Shown piece after piece: positions 1 through 6,989 of a DNA stretch of 28,610 bases (the stretch's first letter is position 1; each line of letters starts with the position of its first letter). The position numbers and the translations under genes are program-made. The stretch is from a bacterium. GTDB lineage: Bacteria; UBP14; UBA6098; JAFGQG01. The stretch covers positions 1-28,610 of the forward strand of contig JAFGGQ010000178.1 in assembly GCA_016930435.1 (NCBI GenBank), written 5' to 3'. The notes beneath the pieces were generated by a model. It was not told the origin of the DNA. It made no database searches and saw only the letters and a list, made by a program, of their open reading frames with translations.

Positions 1-662
1 ACCCTATCAACAGAAGTGTTTGTAAGGATTTCTATTTGGGAATTATTGTTAAGGGCTTCGATTTTTTTATCGATCATCTCCAGGTTGAATCCGGAATGCT
101 TCATAATATCCCGGTATTTGAGTACTTTGCCGCCCAGTTCGGATTCTTTCTCGATCAGATATATCTTGCGCTCGGGACCGGCCAGTGAGAGAGCAGATTC
201 AATGCCTGCAATACCTCCCCCAACCACGACAACGTCGGGATTCATATCCAGTTCTTTTTTAAGCAGGGGTTTATGCAATCTAACCCTCTCTATACCCGCC
301 TTGATATACTTGATGGCTTTTTGGGTAGCTATTTCTTTATCCTCAAATATCCAGGCGCAATGCTCCCTGATATTTACAACCTGACTTAGATAAGGATTGA
401 TTCCGCCACGGACGCTTACCTTCATGAAAGTGATCTCATGGTCTTTTGGAGAGCATGCTGCCACTACAAGATGGGTGAGGTTCTCATTTTTAATCTCATC
501 TACCAGGAAATTCTGGCCATCGCCGGAACATAATAATTTATGCCGTTTTACCGTGGCTACATTGGCCATGGGTTCGATCGCGGAAATAACCTGATCAATA
601 TGAATAGCATCTCCTATATTAGGTCCACACTCGCAAATATAGACACCAATTCTTTCGCTCAT
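1..662 (-). CDS. hdrA: HdrA-family FAD/iron-sulfur protein, N-terminal 220 residues, runs off left edge
   Basis: This open frame starts at an ATG behind a good ribosome site (TTGGAGG, 4 nt spacing) and is cut by the window edge. Residues 1-140 match the HdrA N-terminal domain: Cys10 and Cys12 in a YICECG motif, Cys45, the VVAACSP motif near 67-72, and IREHCAW near 98-104. The FAD-binding GGGIAG follows at 148-153. HdrA is the flavin subunit of heterodisulfide-reductase complexes and carries the bifurcating FAD. Unlike the HdrA half at 6990-8294, it lacks the DCSxC motif; residues 185-200 hold no cysteine there. It lies 35 nt behind the QmoA-like HdrA, so the two probably form a pair, as QmoA and QmoB do. 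The ferredoxin domains cannot be seen, so a fused MvhD tail as in QmoB cannot be judged. Confidence 0.9.
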   Translation of the reverse strand, partial: MSERIGVYICECGPNIGDAIHIDQVISAIEPMANVATVKRHKLLCSGDGQNFLVDEIKNENLTHLVVAACSPKDHEITFMKVSVRGGINPYLSQVVNIREHCAWIFEDKEIATQKAIKYIKAGIERVRLHKPLLKKELDMNPDVVVVGGGIAGIESALSLAGPERKIYLIEKESELGGKVLKYRDIMKHSGFNLEMIDKKIEALNNNSQIEILTNTSVDR

Positions 663-697
663 TTTGCCTCCAACAAAAATATTTTAAAAGACAACCA

Positions 698-1987
698 CTA
701 ACTAATAGAAAGAACCTTTCCCACTGCTGCTTGAGCTTGAGCAATAGAATCGGGAACGTCCTTGGGACTTTCGGCAGTTCCCACAACGAAAATACCGGGC
801 TTGTCAGTAGCAACAGGCTCTAAATCATCCTCCCTGGACAGAAAGAATCCATAGTTATCCTGGGAAATACCCAATATTTTAGCTAAACTCTCGGTATCCT
901 TTCCATTTTTGATTGATTGGGCAAGGATAACCATGTCTGCTTCTAAGGACTCTTCCTTATTGCTGTCGTTTTTATAATTTATTGTCACTTTATTTCCGTT
1001 TCCAGAGACAGAAACATCGCCGGCATAGATAAATTTAGCGCCCTCATCGACCGCTTTTTTATGGAATTTCTGGTAAGATTTTCCGGGAACACAGAGATCA
1101 TAATAGAGGTGCGAGACTTTCGCTTTAGGCAGGCAATGTTTAAGGTAATGGGCGAATTTAACGGCATACATGCAGCAAACAGCAGAGCAGTAGCCCAGCT
1201 CTTTTCGCCCAACACAATGGACAATGGCCACCGATTCGGGAGTGCTTCCGTCCCGGAGGGTAACCGCTCCCTCAGTAGGGCCATTTTTGGCAAATAAGCG
1301 TTCAAATTCCAGAGCGGAATAAACGTTCTGGACCTTCCCGAAAGCATATTGTGAAAGCTCCTTCAGGTCGCATACGGAGGCACCGGTAGCAACTATGATC
1401 CCCTCTACCTTGATCTCCATATACTCTTCCTTCTGATCATACTCAATAGCTTCAAACATACAGGAGTCCTTGCAGGCCTGACAGTCATCCTTTCCGCTCA
1501 ATCGGGTGCAATAATGGGGATCGATAACCGGAACGTTAGGAAGAGCTCCGGAGCATGGGATGTATATGGCTTTTTTCTGTATCAGGTTCTCTTCGAATTC
1601 GTTATCCAGGCTAACCGGACAGGGTTCATAGCAAGCACCGCAACCGATACAGTTGACCTCGGAAACATAACGGGGATTTCTTTTTAACAATACTGAAAAA
1701 TTACCCGCTTCCCCTTTTACTTCCTGGACCTCGGTCAGGGTAAGTAACTCGATATCCGGATTCTGCAGGACATCCTGCTGTTTGGGAGCGATCATACAGG
1801 TTGAGCATTCCATATTTGGGAAAACTTCTTCGTACTTGATTACTTGGCCCCCGAAAAGCGGTTCCTTCTCAACCAGGTAAACCTTTTTCCCGGCCTCTGC
1901 CAGAAGCAAACTGGCTTCGATTCCCGCCACTCCAGCGCCAATAACCAAAACATTATTGTTTGTTTGTTCAGCCATTTTAGTATTCAT
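698..1987 (-). CDS. hdrA: Short HdrA / QmoA-like FAD and iron-sulfur subunit
   Basis: This 429-residue protein is HdrA without the N-terminal domain and without the C-terminal double ferredoxin. It starts almost directly at the FAD motif (GAGVAG, 17-22) and ends right after the family's VVGTAESPKDVPDSIAQA stretch. The CSTC motif is at 61-64. The inserted ferredoxin has Cys113/116/119/123 and Cys160/169/172/176. The CVG...YCSxxCC motif conserved in HdrA is at Cys257/266/270/271. This layout is that of QmoA, an electron-transfer subunit of sulfate reducers, but no aprAB or sat is in view. It follows mvhD by 16 nt. Its start is not firm: ATG codons at residues 1 and 5 both lack a strong ribosome site. 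It probably passes electrons between MvhD, the HdrA at 1-662 and an unseen partner. Confidence 0.9.
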   Translation of the reverse strand: MNTKMAEQTNNNVLVIGAGVAGIEASLLLAEAGKKVYLVEKEPLFGGQVIKYEEVFPNMECSTCMIAPKQQDVLQNPDIELLTLTEVQEVKGEAGNFSVLLKRNPRYVSEVNCIGCGACYEPCPVSLDNEFEENLIQKKAIYIPCSGALPNVPVIDPHYCTRLSGKDDCQACKDSCMFEAIEYDQKEEYMEIKVEGIIVATGASVCDLKELSQYAFGKVQNVYSALEFERLFAKNGPTEGAVTLRDGSTPESVAIVHCVGRKELGYCSAVCCMYAVKFAHYLKHCLPKAKVSHLYYDLCVPGKSYQKFHKKAVDEGAKFIYAGDVSVSGNGNKVTINYKNDSNKEESLEADMVILAQSIKNGKDTESLAKILGISQDNYGFFLSREDDLEPVATDKPGIFVVGTAESPKDVPDSIAQAQAAVGKVLSIS

Positions 1988-2003
1988 TTTTTAAATGTTT
2001 CTA

Positions 2004-2429
2004 CTATACAGCAGGGTCTTTCCGCATCGGATTGGGTCCCATTTTCTGGATCTTATCGGTGAAGGTGTTAACCACATCACGATATCTCTGACCCTCCGAA
2101 GCTGACACCCAGGCCAATTGCAAGCGCTCAGGATCTATACTTAAGGACTCCAGAACCTTTTTCATAAGAGCGAAACGTCTTCGGGTATAATAATTGCCTT
2201 TTTCATAGTGGCAATCACCGGGATGGCAACCAGCAACCAATACACCGTCAGCTCCCCACAAGAAGGAGCTTAATACCAGATTAGGATCGATCCTGCTGGA
2301 GCACATCACCCTGATTACATTGATGGATGGTTTTATTTTAAGCTTCGTTGAACCCGCCAGGTCAGCAGCGGCATAGGTACACCAATTACATAAAAACCCA
2401 ACTATATTGGGGGTAAAATCTTCGCTCAT
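2004..2429 (-). CDS. mvhD: MvhD/FlpD-like [2Fe-2S] electron-transfer subunit
   Basis: The 141-residue length is normal for MvhD, the small subunit that docks on HdrA and feeds it electrons from a hydrogenase or dehydrogenase. The visible cysteine motifs are LCNWCTYAAADLAG near the start, RVMCSSR in the middle and GCHPGDCHY near residue 90. These are the family's hallmark and are expected to bind a [2Fe-2S] cluster. It lies between tusA and two HdrA genes in one direction. No hydrogenase gene is present here, so its electron source is unknown; TusA/DsrE-bound sulfur chemistry or the NADH module upstream are options. The ribosome site is weak, and an inverted repeat sits directly before the ATG. 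Confidence 0.92.
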   Translation of the reverse strand: MSEDFTPNIVGFLCNWCTYAAADLAGSTKLKIKPSINVIRVMCSSRIDPNLVLSSFLWGADGVLVAGCHPGDCHYEKGNYYTRRRFALMKKVLESLSIDPERLQLAWVSASEGQRYRDVVNTFTDKIQKMGPNPMRKDPAV

Positions 2430-2485
2430 AGTTGTTTACTTCTTTGCTAAATGTGAACGAATAACAGACACTTACATAAACAACT
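2430..2485 (-). repeat. 9-bp inverted repeat in the mvhD leader
   Basis: AGTTGTTTA at 2430-2438 and its exact reverse complement TAAACAACT at 2477-2485 flank a 38-nt loop. The inner arm abuts the mvhD ATG (2427-2429). In mRNA this could place the ribosome-binding region in a stem. The stem is AT-rich and the loop long, so chance is quite possible. Confidence 0.3.
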
Positions 2486-2509
2486 CAACAAATGTGATTA
2501 AACGACTAT

Positions 2510-2734
2510 TTAGAACTGGATCTGGGCTTTGAATTTGCCTCCGCCCTCATCTGTGCAGAATAATAAAGTTTTGCCAGTTCTGGCTGCCCAGGCTTTAATG
2601 TCATTAGGAAAAGAATGACAATCAGCGCTTATTTCCAAAATATCGCCTGCCTGCAATTTAGGAGCTAATGCGGCAACCTTTAAGATTGGTTGGGGGCATT
2701 TTAAACCGAGGGTATCCAGGGTATGAGTAGCCAT
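2510..2734 (-). CDS. tusA: TusA-family sulfur carrier protein
   Basis: This 74-residue protein has the TusA signature LGLKCPQP, with the sulfur-carrying Cys13 in a CPxP motif, and the usual family length. TusA proteins take a persulfide sulfur and pass it to tRNA thiolation, molybdenum cofactor or dissimilatory sulfur enzymes. The ribosome site is strong (AGGAGG, 7 nt before the ATG). It sits 84 nt after a DsrE-like gene and 80 nt before mvhD. The DsrE-TusA pairing with HdrA-type genes recalls sulfur-oxidation and sulfur-reduction loci, but no dsrAB and no lipoate-binding protein are seen, so a dissimilatory role is only a possibility. Confidence 0.95.
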   Translation of the reverse strand: MATHTLDTLGLKCPQPILKVAALAPKLQAGDILEISADCHSFPNDIKAWAARTGKTLLFCTDEGGGKFKAQIQF

Positions 2735-2818
2735 TATAAGTCCTCCTTTTTTGTGATTAAATGATTTTATTGTGTTTGCTTATTTTACTTTTTTAATTTT
2801 CATCAAGGTGATAAATGA

Positions 2819-3172
2819 TTAGAATGTAAAAGCTAAATCATAATCTTTTATTTCACTGATAAATGTAGTAGCGCCTACAACCTCGATTCCATCGCGAAGG
2901 TCCTCATGGGTAAAACCTTTGGCTTCGAAGCATAATTCACAAGCCATAATTCTGCCGCCGAGTAGCTGATAGCCTTCTACCAGCTCTGACATCACTGGCA
3001 AGCCCTTACCGGACATGTTTTCCAGAACCCCTTTTTTCAGGGCTAAACTGCCGCCTGGAGTATAAAACATGATTACTTCATCGCCTGAAGCCACCGCAGA
3101 TGAACCCAGAATAAAAGCAGGGAAAACACTACCGGGATCGTCATGGTTTACTACAATAGCTAATTTACTCAT
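2819..3172 (-). CDS. DsrE-family protein (predicted sulfurtransferase/peroxiredoxin-like)
   Basis: This soluble 117-residue protein has the DsrE/DsrF-like fold pattern: a beta strand with KLAIVVNHDDP at the start, then FYTPGGSLALKKG, and ACELCFEAKGF at 77-87 carrying Cys78 and Cys81. In DsrE-type proteins a cysteine in this region holds a persulfide. The ribosome site AAGGAGG with 5 nt spacing supports the ATG. It appears to be the first gene of a second unit (dsrE-like, tusA, mvhD, hdrA, hdrA), since a promoter-like sequence lies just upstream. It probably exchanges sulfur with the adjacent TusA. The substrate is unknown. Confidence 0.85.
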   Translation of the reverse strand: MSKLAIVVNHDDPGSVFPAFILGSSAVASGDEVIMFYTPGGSLALKKGVLENMSGKGLPVMSELVEGYQLLGGRIMACELCFEAKGFTHEDLRDGIEVVGATTFISEIKDYDLAFTF

Positions 3173-3200
3173 TTAAACCTCCTTAAAAATGTTGAACCGA

Positions 3201-3229
3201 AATTTAAATTATCCAAAATCTTAAGTCAA
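3201..3229 (-). promoter_or_regulatory. Candidate sigma-70-type promoter for the dsrE-tusA-mvhD-hdrA unit
   Basis: Reading the minus strand, TTGACT (3224-3229) is followed after 17 nt by TAAATT (3201-3206). It would start transcription about 20 nt before the DsrE-like ATG. The -35 box matches 5 of 6 consensus bases and the -10 box 4 of 6. The surrounding 3173-3296 gap is strongly AT-rich, so the match is suggestive only. If real, the downstream five genes can be expressed apart from the fumarase-Frd-Hdr genes. Confidence 0.4.
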
Positions 3230-3296
3230 GTAAAAAAAAATGTATTCTATTTATATATGGATATATATTATTTTTAATTCCTTATTATCGTTTATT

Positions 3297-5063
3297 TTAA
3301 TCCAGGACCACCTTTACCATCTTCATGATCTGGTTGTCCTCCAGGTTTCTTTGTTGGACAGCGCCGCTGGGACAGGCAACTATACAGGAGCCGCATCCTT
3401 CGCAAAGGCCTTCATTTACGATAACGATATTATCTGATTCATCATATTCCCTTGCGCTGTATGGACATAGGGGAACGCAGATCTGGCATCCGCTGCAGAG
3501 GTCCGGGTCAACCCAGGCGATAATCGGCTCTTTATGTATCTCCGAACCGGAGAACATGGCGATCACCTTTGCCGCAGCGCCGCTGGCCTGGGCAACAGTA
3601 TCAGGAATATCCCTTGGTGCTTGAGCGGTACCGGCCAGAAAAAATCCACCGGTTAAAGTCTCTACCGGCCTCAGCTTGGGATGGGCCTCGGTCAAAAACC
3701 CGTGAGCATCCGTCTGGATTTTTAGTTTACGGATCAGGTCGCTTACTCCATGAGTAGGAACCACAGCCATGGAAAGCACAACCAAATCAGCTTCTACCTC
3801 TAATTGTTGACCGGTCAATGTATCCGCACCCATTACCGTTAAACCGCTATCAGGATTCTCGTAAATTCGGGAAACCTTACCCCGGATATACTTTACACCC
3901 TCTTCCTCCTGTGCACGGGTAACAAACTCCTCATAACCCTTGCCATCGGAACGGATGTCGATATAGAATATTATTGCTTCACCATTATGAACAGCATGTT
4001 TATAAAGCATGGCATGTTTGGCCGAATACATACAGCATATCTTGGAGCAATATGGGAAATGATTTTCAGGGTCCCGGGAACCAACACATGAAACGAAGAC
4101 GACCCTTTTGGGTTCCTTGCCGTCAGAGGGACGAAGGACTTTCCCGCTGGTCGGTCCCGATGCGGATAAAAGCCTTTCAAACTGCAGGCCGTCCAGAACA
4201 TTCTTATATTTTCCACCGCCATACTCGTTAAAATTTAAGATCGGATAAAGGTCATATCCGGTAGCAACCACTATGGCTCCAATCTCTTCCTCCACGAACT
4301 CCTCTTTCTGGTCGAAGGAAATAGCCTGAGGGCCGCAAACGGTCTGGCATACACCACAGCCATCATTGAGAAAATGCATGCAGTATTCCGGTGATAGAGC
4401 AGGTTTATTTGGAATAGCCTGAGCAAACGGAATGTTGATAACCGACCGTTTCATTAAACCGGCTTCATATTCGGATAACAGTGGTTCCGGCTTGCGGTCC
4501 GTTATCTTGCTTAGCTGAATAGCATTGGTAGGGCATATAAATTCACAGGCGCCGCAGGAAGAACATATTTCTGAATTTGCGTCAAATGGGGTGGTTAATT
4601 CCCTGCGGTAACCGCGCCCCTTGAATCCGATAGCTCCAATATGCATAACTTCCTCGCAGAAACGTGTACAAAGCGCGCATTGGATACACCGGTTTTCTTC
4701 ACGCTCTTTTTTAATCCTGAATCTGGTTTTCTCTATCCCGTATTCCCTGGCTAATTCCTGTATCTCCACTGCATCCGGGGCTTCAGCCAACATTAATTCC
4801 AGCAGAATCTTCCGGGCTTTCCGGACCATTTCGGAATTAGTGCGTACTTCCCCTTCCCAGGCGGGGAAGGTACAGGCAGGATGCAGGGTGGAACGGCCCT
4901 TCCAGATAGTCTCTACCATGCAAATCCGGCAGGCTCCATGTGCCGGTAATGAAGGATGATAGCATAATGTGGGGATATGTATCCCAAGCTCCCGGGCTAC
5001 TTCCAGGATAGATTTGGAAGGATCCGGGTCAACTTCTATGCCATCTATAATTAACTTGTCCAT
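3297..5063 (-). CDS. Fusion of NuoG/HydA-like N-terminus with the C-terminal half of HdrA
   Basis: This 588-residue hybrid starts with a plant-type [2Fe-2S] ferredoxin (Cys34/45/48/64) as in NuoG or HydA, then two [4Fe-4S] motifs (Cys126/129/132/136 and Cys167/170/173/177). From about residue 195 it is HdrA from the middle of its inserted ferredoxin onward: Cys228/236/239/243, the VVATGYDL stretch, CVGSRD...YCSKICC (Cys326/339/343/344), the FLAGTAQAPRDIPDTVAQA region and the C-terminal ferredoxin (Cys523/526/529/533 and 554/557/560/564). It lacks the first FAD motif and HdrA N-terminal domain; both are in the gene at 6990-8294. The His-Cys cluster motif of NuoG is missing: around residues 93-104 the sequence goes straight from LMLAEAP to IQELA. 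The ribosome site is GGAGG with 4 nt spacing. It should receive electrons from the NuoF-type subunit and complete the HdrA flavin unit. Confidence 0.92.
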   Translation of the reverse strand: MDKLIIDGIEVDPDPSKSILEVARELGIHIPTLCYHPSLPAHGACRICMVETIWKGRSTLHPACTFPAWEGEVRTNSEMVRKARKILLELMLAEAPDAVEIQELAREYGIEKTRFRIKKEREENRCIQCALCTRFCEEVMHIGAIGFKGRGYRRELTTPFDANSEICSSCGACEFICPTNAIQLSKITDRKPEPLLSEYEAGLMKRSVINIPFAQAIPNKPALSPEYCMHFLNDGCGVCQTVCGPQAISFDQKEEFVEEEIGAIVVATGYDLYPILNFNEYGGGKYKNVLDGLQFERLLSASGPTSGKVLRPSDGKEPKRVVFVSCVGSRDPENHFPYCSKICCMYSAKHAMLYKHAVHNGEAIIFYIDIRSDGKGYEEFVTRAQEEEGVKYIRGKVSRIYENPDSGLTVMGADTLTGQQLEVEADLVVLSMAVVPTHGVSDLIRKLKIQTDAHGFLTEAHPKLRPVETLTGGFFLAGTAQAPRDIPDTVAQASGAAAKVIAMFSGSEIHKEPIIAWVDPDLCSGCQICVPLCPYSAREYDESDNIVIVNEGLCEGCGSCIVACPSGAVQQRNLEDNQIMKMVKVVLD

Positions 5064-5102
5064 TTATCCTCCAATAAATTCCAATAAAATAAGTTTAGAG
5101 CA

Positions 5103-6956
5103 TTATTCGACTATTATGGCGTTAAATTTGCAAACATCAAAGCATATTCCGCACTTAATACATTTACCCTGGTCTATCTGATGGGGTTTCTTCACCTCGC
5201 CACTGATCGCATTATTGGGGCATTGCCGGAGGCAGAGTGTGCAACCGGTGCAGGCTTCCTGGTCTATTGTATAAGTGATGAGGGCTTTGCAGACTTTAGC
5301 GGGGCATTTTTTGTCCCTGATATGGGTTTCATATTCATCCCGGAAATAGAGCAGGGATGACTTGACCGGATTGGAAGCCGAAGAGCCCAGCGCGCAAAGA
5401 GAAGTCTCATCCAATATCCAGCTTAAATCCTCCAGCAATTCAATATCTCCTTCCCGTCCGCGGCCTTCGGTGATATCGTTAAGGATTTCGTACATCTGGA
5501 TCAAGCCTTCCCGGCAGGAGGTACATTTCCCGCAGGATTCATCCTTCAGAAAATTAACAAAGTATTTGGCTATGTCCACCATGCAGTTATTTTCGTCCAT
5601 AACGATCATGCCGCCGGACCCCATCATGGAACCTGCTTCGGTGAGACGCTCAAAATCAACGGGGAGGTCCAGCAGGCTTGCCGGCACTACACCACCGGAA
5701 GGACCCCCGGTTTGAACAGCCTTGAAAGGCTTATTGCCGATGATCCCACCCCCAATATCGTAGATTATCTTTCGAAGACTGACACCCATGGGTACTTCCA
5801 CTAAACCTGAATTATTGACCTTGCCTACCAGAGAAAATATCTTTGTACCCTTGCTCCTTTCGGTTCCGATACCGGTGAACCATTCCCAGCCATTATTAAT
5901 GATCAAGGGAACGTTCGCCCAGGTTTCAACATTATTCAGTGTGGTAGGGTTATCCCGAAGACCTTTCTCAACAGTATGAACATGCTTGGATCGAGGCTCT
6001 CCTACCTTTCCTTCCAGGGAGGCCATCAGCGCAGTCGATTCACCACAGACAAATGCTCCTCCACCCCTGTTTACTTTAACATCAAAATTAAAGCCGGAGC
6101 CCATTATGTTGTTTCCGAGCAGCCCATATTCACGGGCTTGTTCTAAAGCTATGGTAAAGTGTTTCAATGCCAATGGATATTCCTGGCGGACGTAAATATA
6201 ACCTTCATGAGAACCTATAGTGTAAGCGCCAATGATCAATCCTTCCAGAACAGAGTGGGGATTGCCTTCCAGGAGGGAGCGGTCCATATAGGCTCCAGGA
6301 TCACCCTCGTCGGCATTTATAATGACATATTTGGTTTCACCTTCGGCGTCCCGGCAGGATTGCCATTTACGGCCGGTGGGGAAGCCTCCGCCGCCGCGGC
6401 CCCTCAAACCCGATTTATTGATAATCTCAATTATCTCATCCGGATCCATGCCCGAAAGTACCTTCGCCAATGCCGTATAGCCACCAATAGCAATGTAATC
6501 CTCTATGGAAACAGGGGAAATTCTGCTGTTATTGCCAAAGACCAATCGCTGTTGGTGCTTGTAAAAAGGGATGTCCTTTTCAAAAATGATCTTTTCGCCC
6601 GTAGATAGATCCTCGTACAGAAGCCTTTCGATAATCTCATTTTTCATTATGGTGGTTTCAATGATCTCCGAAACGTCATTTTCCTGCACCCGCTGATACA
6701 TGATCCCTTCCGGCCGGACAACTACAATTACTCCACGTTCGCAAAAGCCATGGCAACCGGTAACCAGCAGGTCAACCTTCCGGTCCAATTTCCTTTGTTT
6801 TAATTCCTTTTTAAAGGTCTCTACCAGTTTATGAGCGCCCAGGGCAATACAGCCTGTTCCTGCGCAAAGGGCAATACAGGGCTTCTGGGGATCTTTATCC
6901 TTGTTAAGTTTATTCCTTAAATCTTCCAGCGCTTTTATGCTTTTTAATTGGGGCAT
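5103..6956 (-). CDS. nuoF: HydB/NuoF-type NADH-binding FMN iron-sulfur subunit
   Basis: At 617 residues this matches the long NuoF form of bifurcating hydrogenases (HydB, HndC). The N-terminal thioredoxin-like [2Fe-2S] domain has Cys31/36/68/72. The NADH/FMN core shows [10 protein letters not shown] (186-195), [13 protein letters not shown] (214-226) and [13 protein letters not shown] (304-316), and the [4Fe-4S] site has [12 protein letters not shown] (Cys475/478/481) plus Cys521. The C-terminus carries CPAKVCKAL (551-559) and a two-cluster ferredoxin (Cys569/572/575/579 and 599/602/605/609). It oxidises NADH, or reduces NAD+, in the cytoplasm. It lies between the two HdrA-half hybrids, whose NuoE and NuoG-like parts are its normal partners, so the three should form one module. 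GAGG lies 8 nt before the ATG. Confidence 0.95.
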   Translation of the reverse strand: MPQLKSIKALEDLRNKLNKDKDPQKPCIALCAGTGCIALGAHKLVETFKKELKQRKLDRKVDLLVTGCHGFCERGVIVVVRPEGIMYQRVQENDVSEIIETTIMKNEIIERLLYEDLSTGEKIIFEKDIPFYKHQQRLVFGNNSRISPVSIEDYIAIGGYTALAKVLSGMDPDEIIEIINKSGLRGRGGGGFPTGRKWQSCRDAEGETKYVIINADEGDPGAYMDRSLLEGNPHSVLEGLIIGAYTIGSHEGYIYVRQEYPLALKHFTIALEQAREYGLLGNNIMGSGFNFDVKVNRGGGAFVCGESTALMASLEGKVGEPRSKHVHTVEKGLRDNPTTLNNVETWANVPLIINNGWEWFTGIGTERSKGTKIFSLVGKVNNSGLVEVPMGVSLRKIIYDIGGGIIGNKPFKAVQTGGPSGGVVPASLLDLPVDFERLTEAGSMMGSGGMIVMDENNCMVDIAKYFVNFLKDESCGKCTSCREGLIQMYEILNDITEGRGREGDIELLEDLSWILDETSLCALGSSASNPVKSSLLYFRDEYETHIRDKKCPAKVCKALITYTIDQEACTGCTLCLRQCPNNAISGEVKKPHQIDQGKCIKCGICFDVCKFNAIIVE

Positions 6957-6989
6957 TATTTTTACCTCTGCATTAATTGAAGATATTGG

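Noticed and set aside
1-3172. sHdr sulfur-oxidation or dissimilatory sulfate-reduction locus
   Set aside because: No lipoate-binding protein, dsrAB, aprAB or sat is visible; only DsrE, TusA and HdrA-type genes occur, which is not enough.
3230-3267. Rho-independent terminator after the NuoG-HdrA fusion
   Set aside because: The stem (3252-3258 with 3261-3267) is all A/T with a tiny loop, and the T-run lies 11 nt away; too weak to call.
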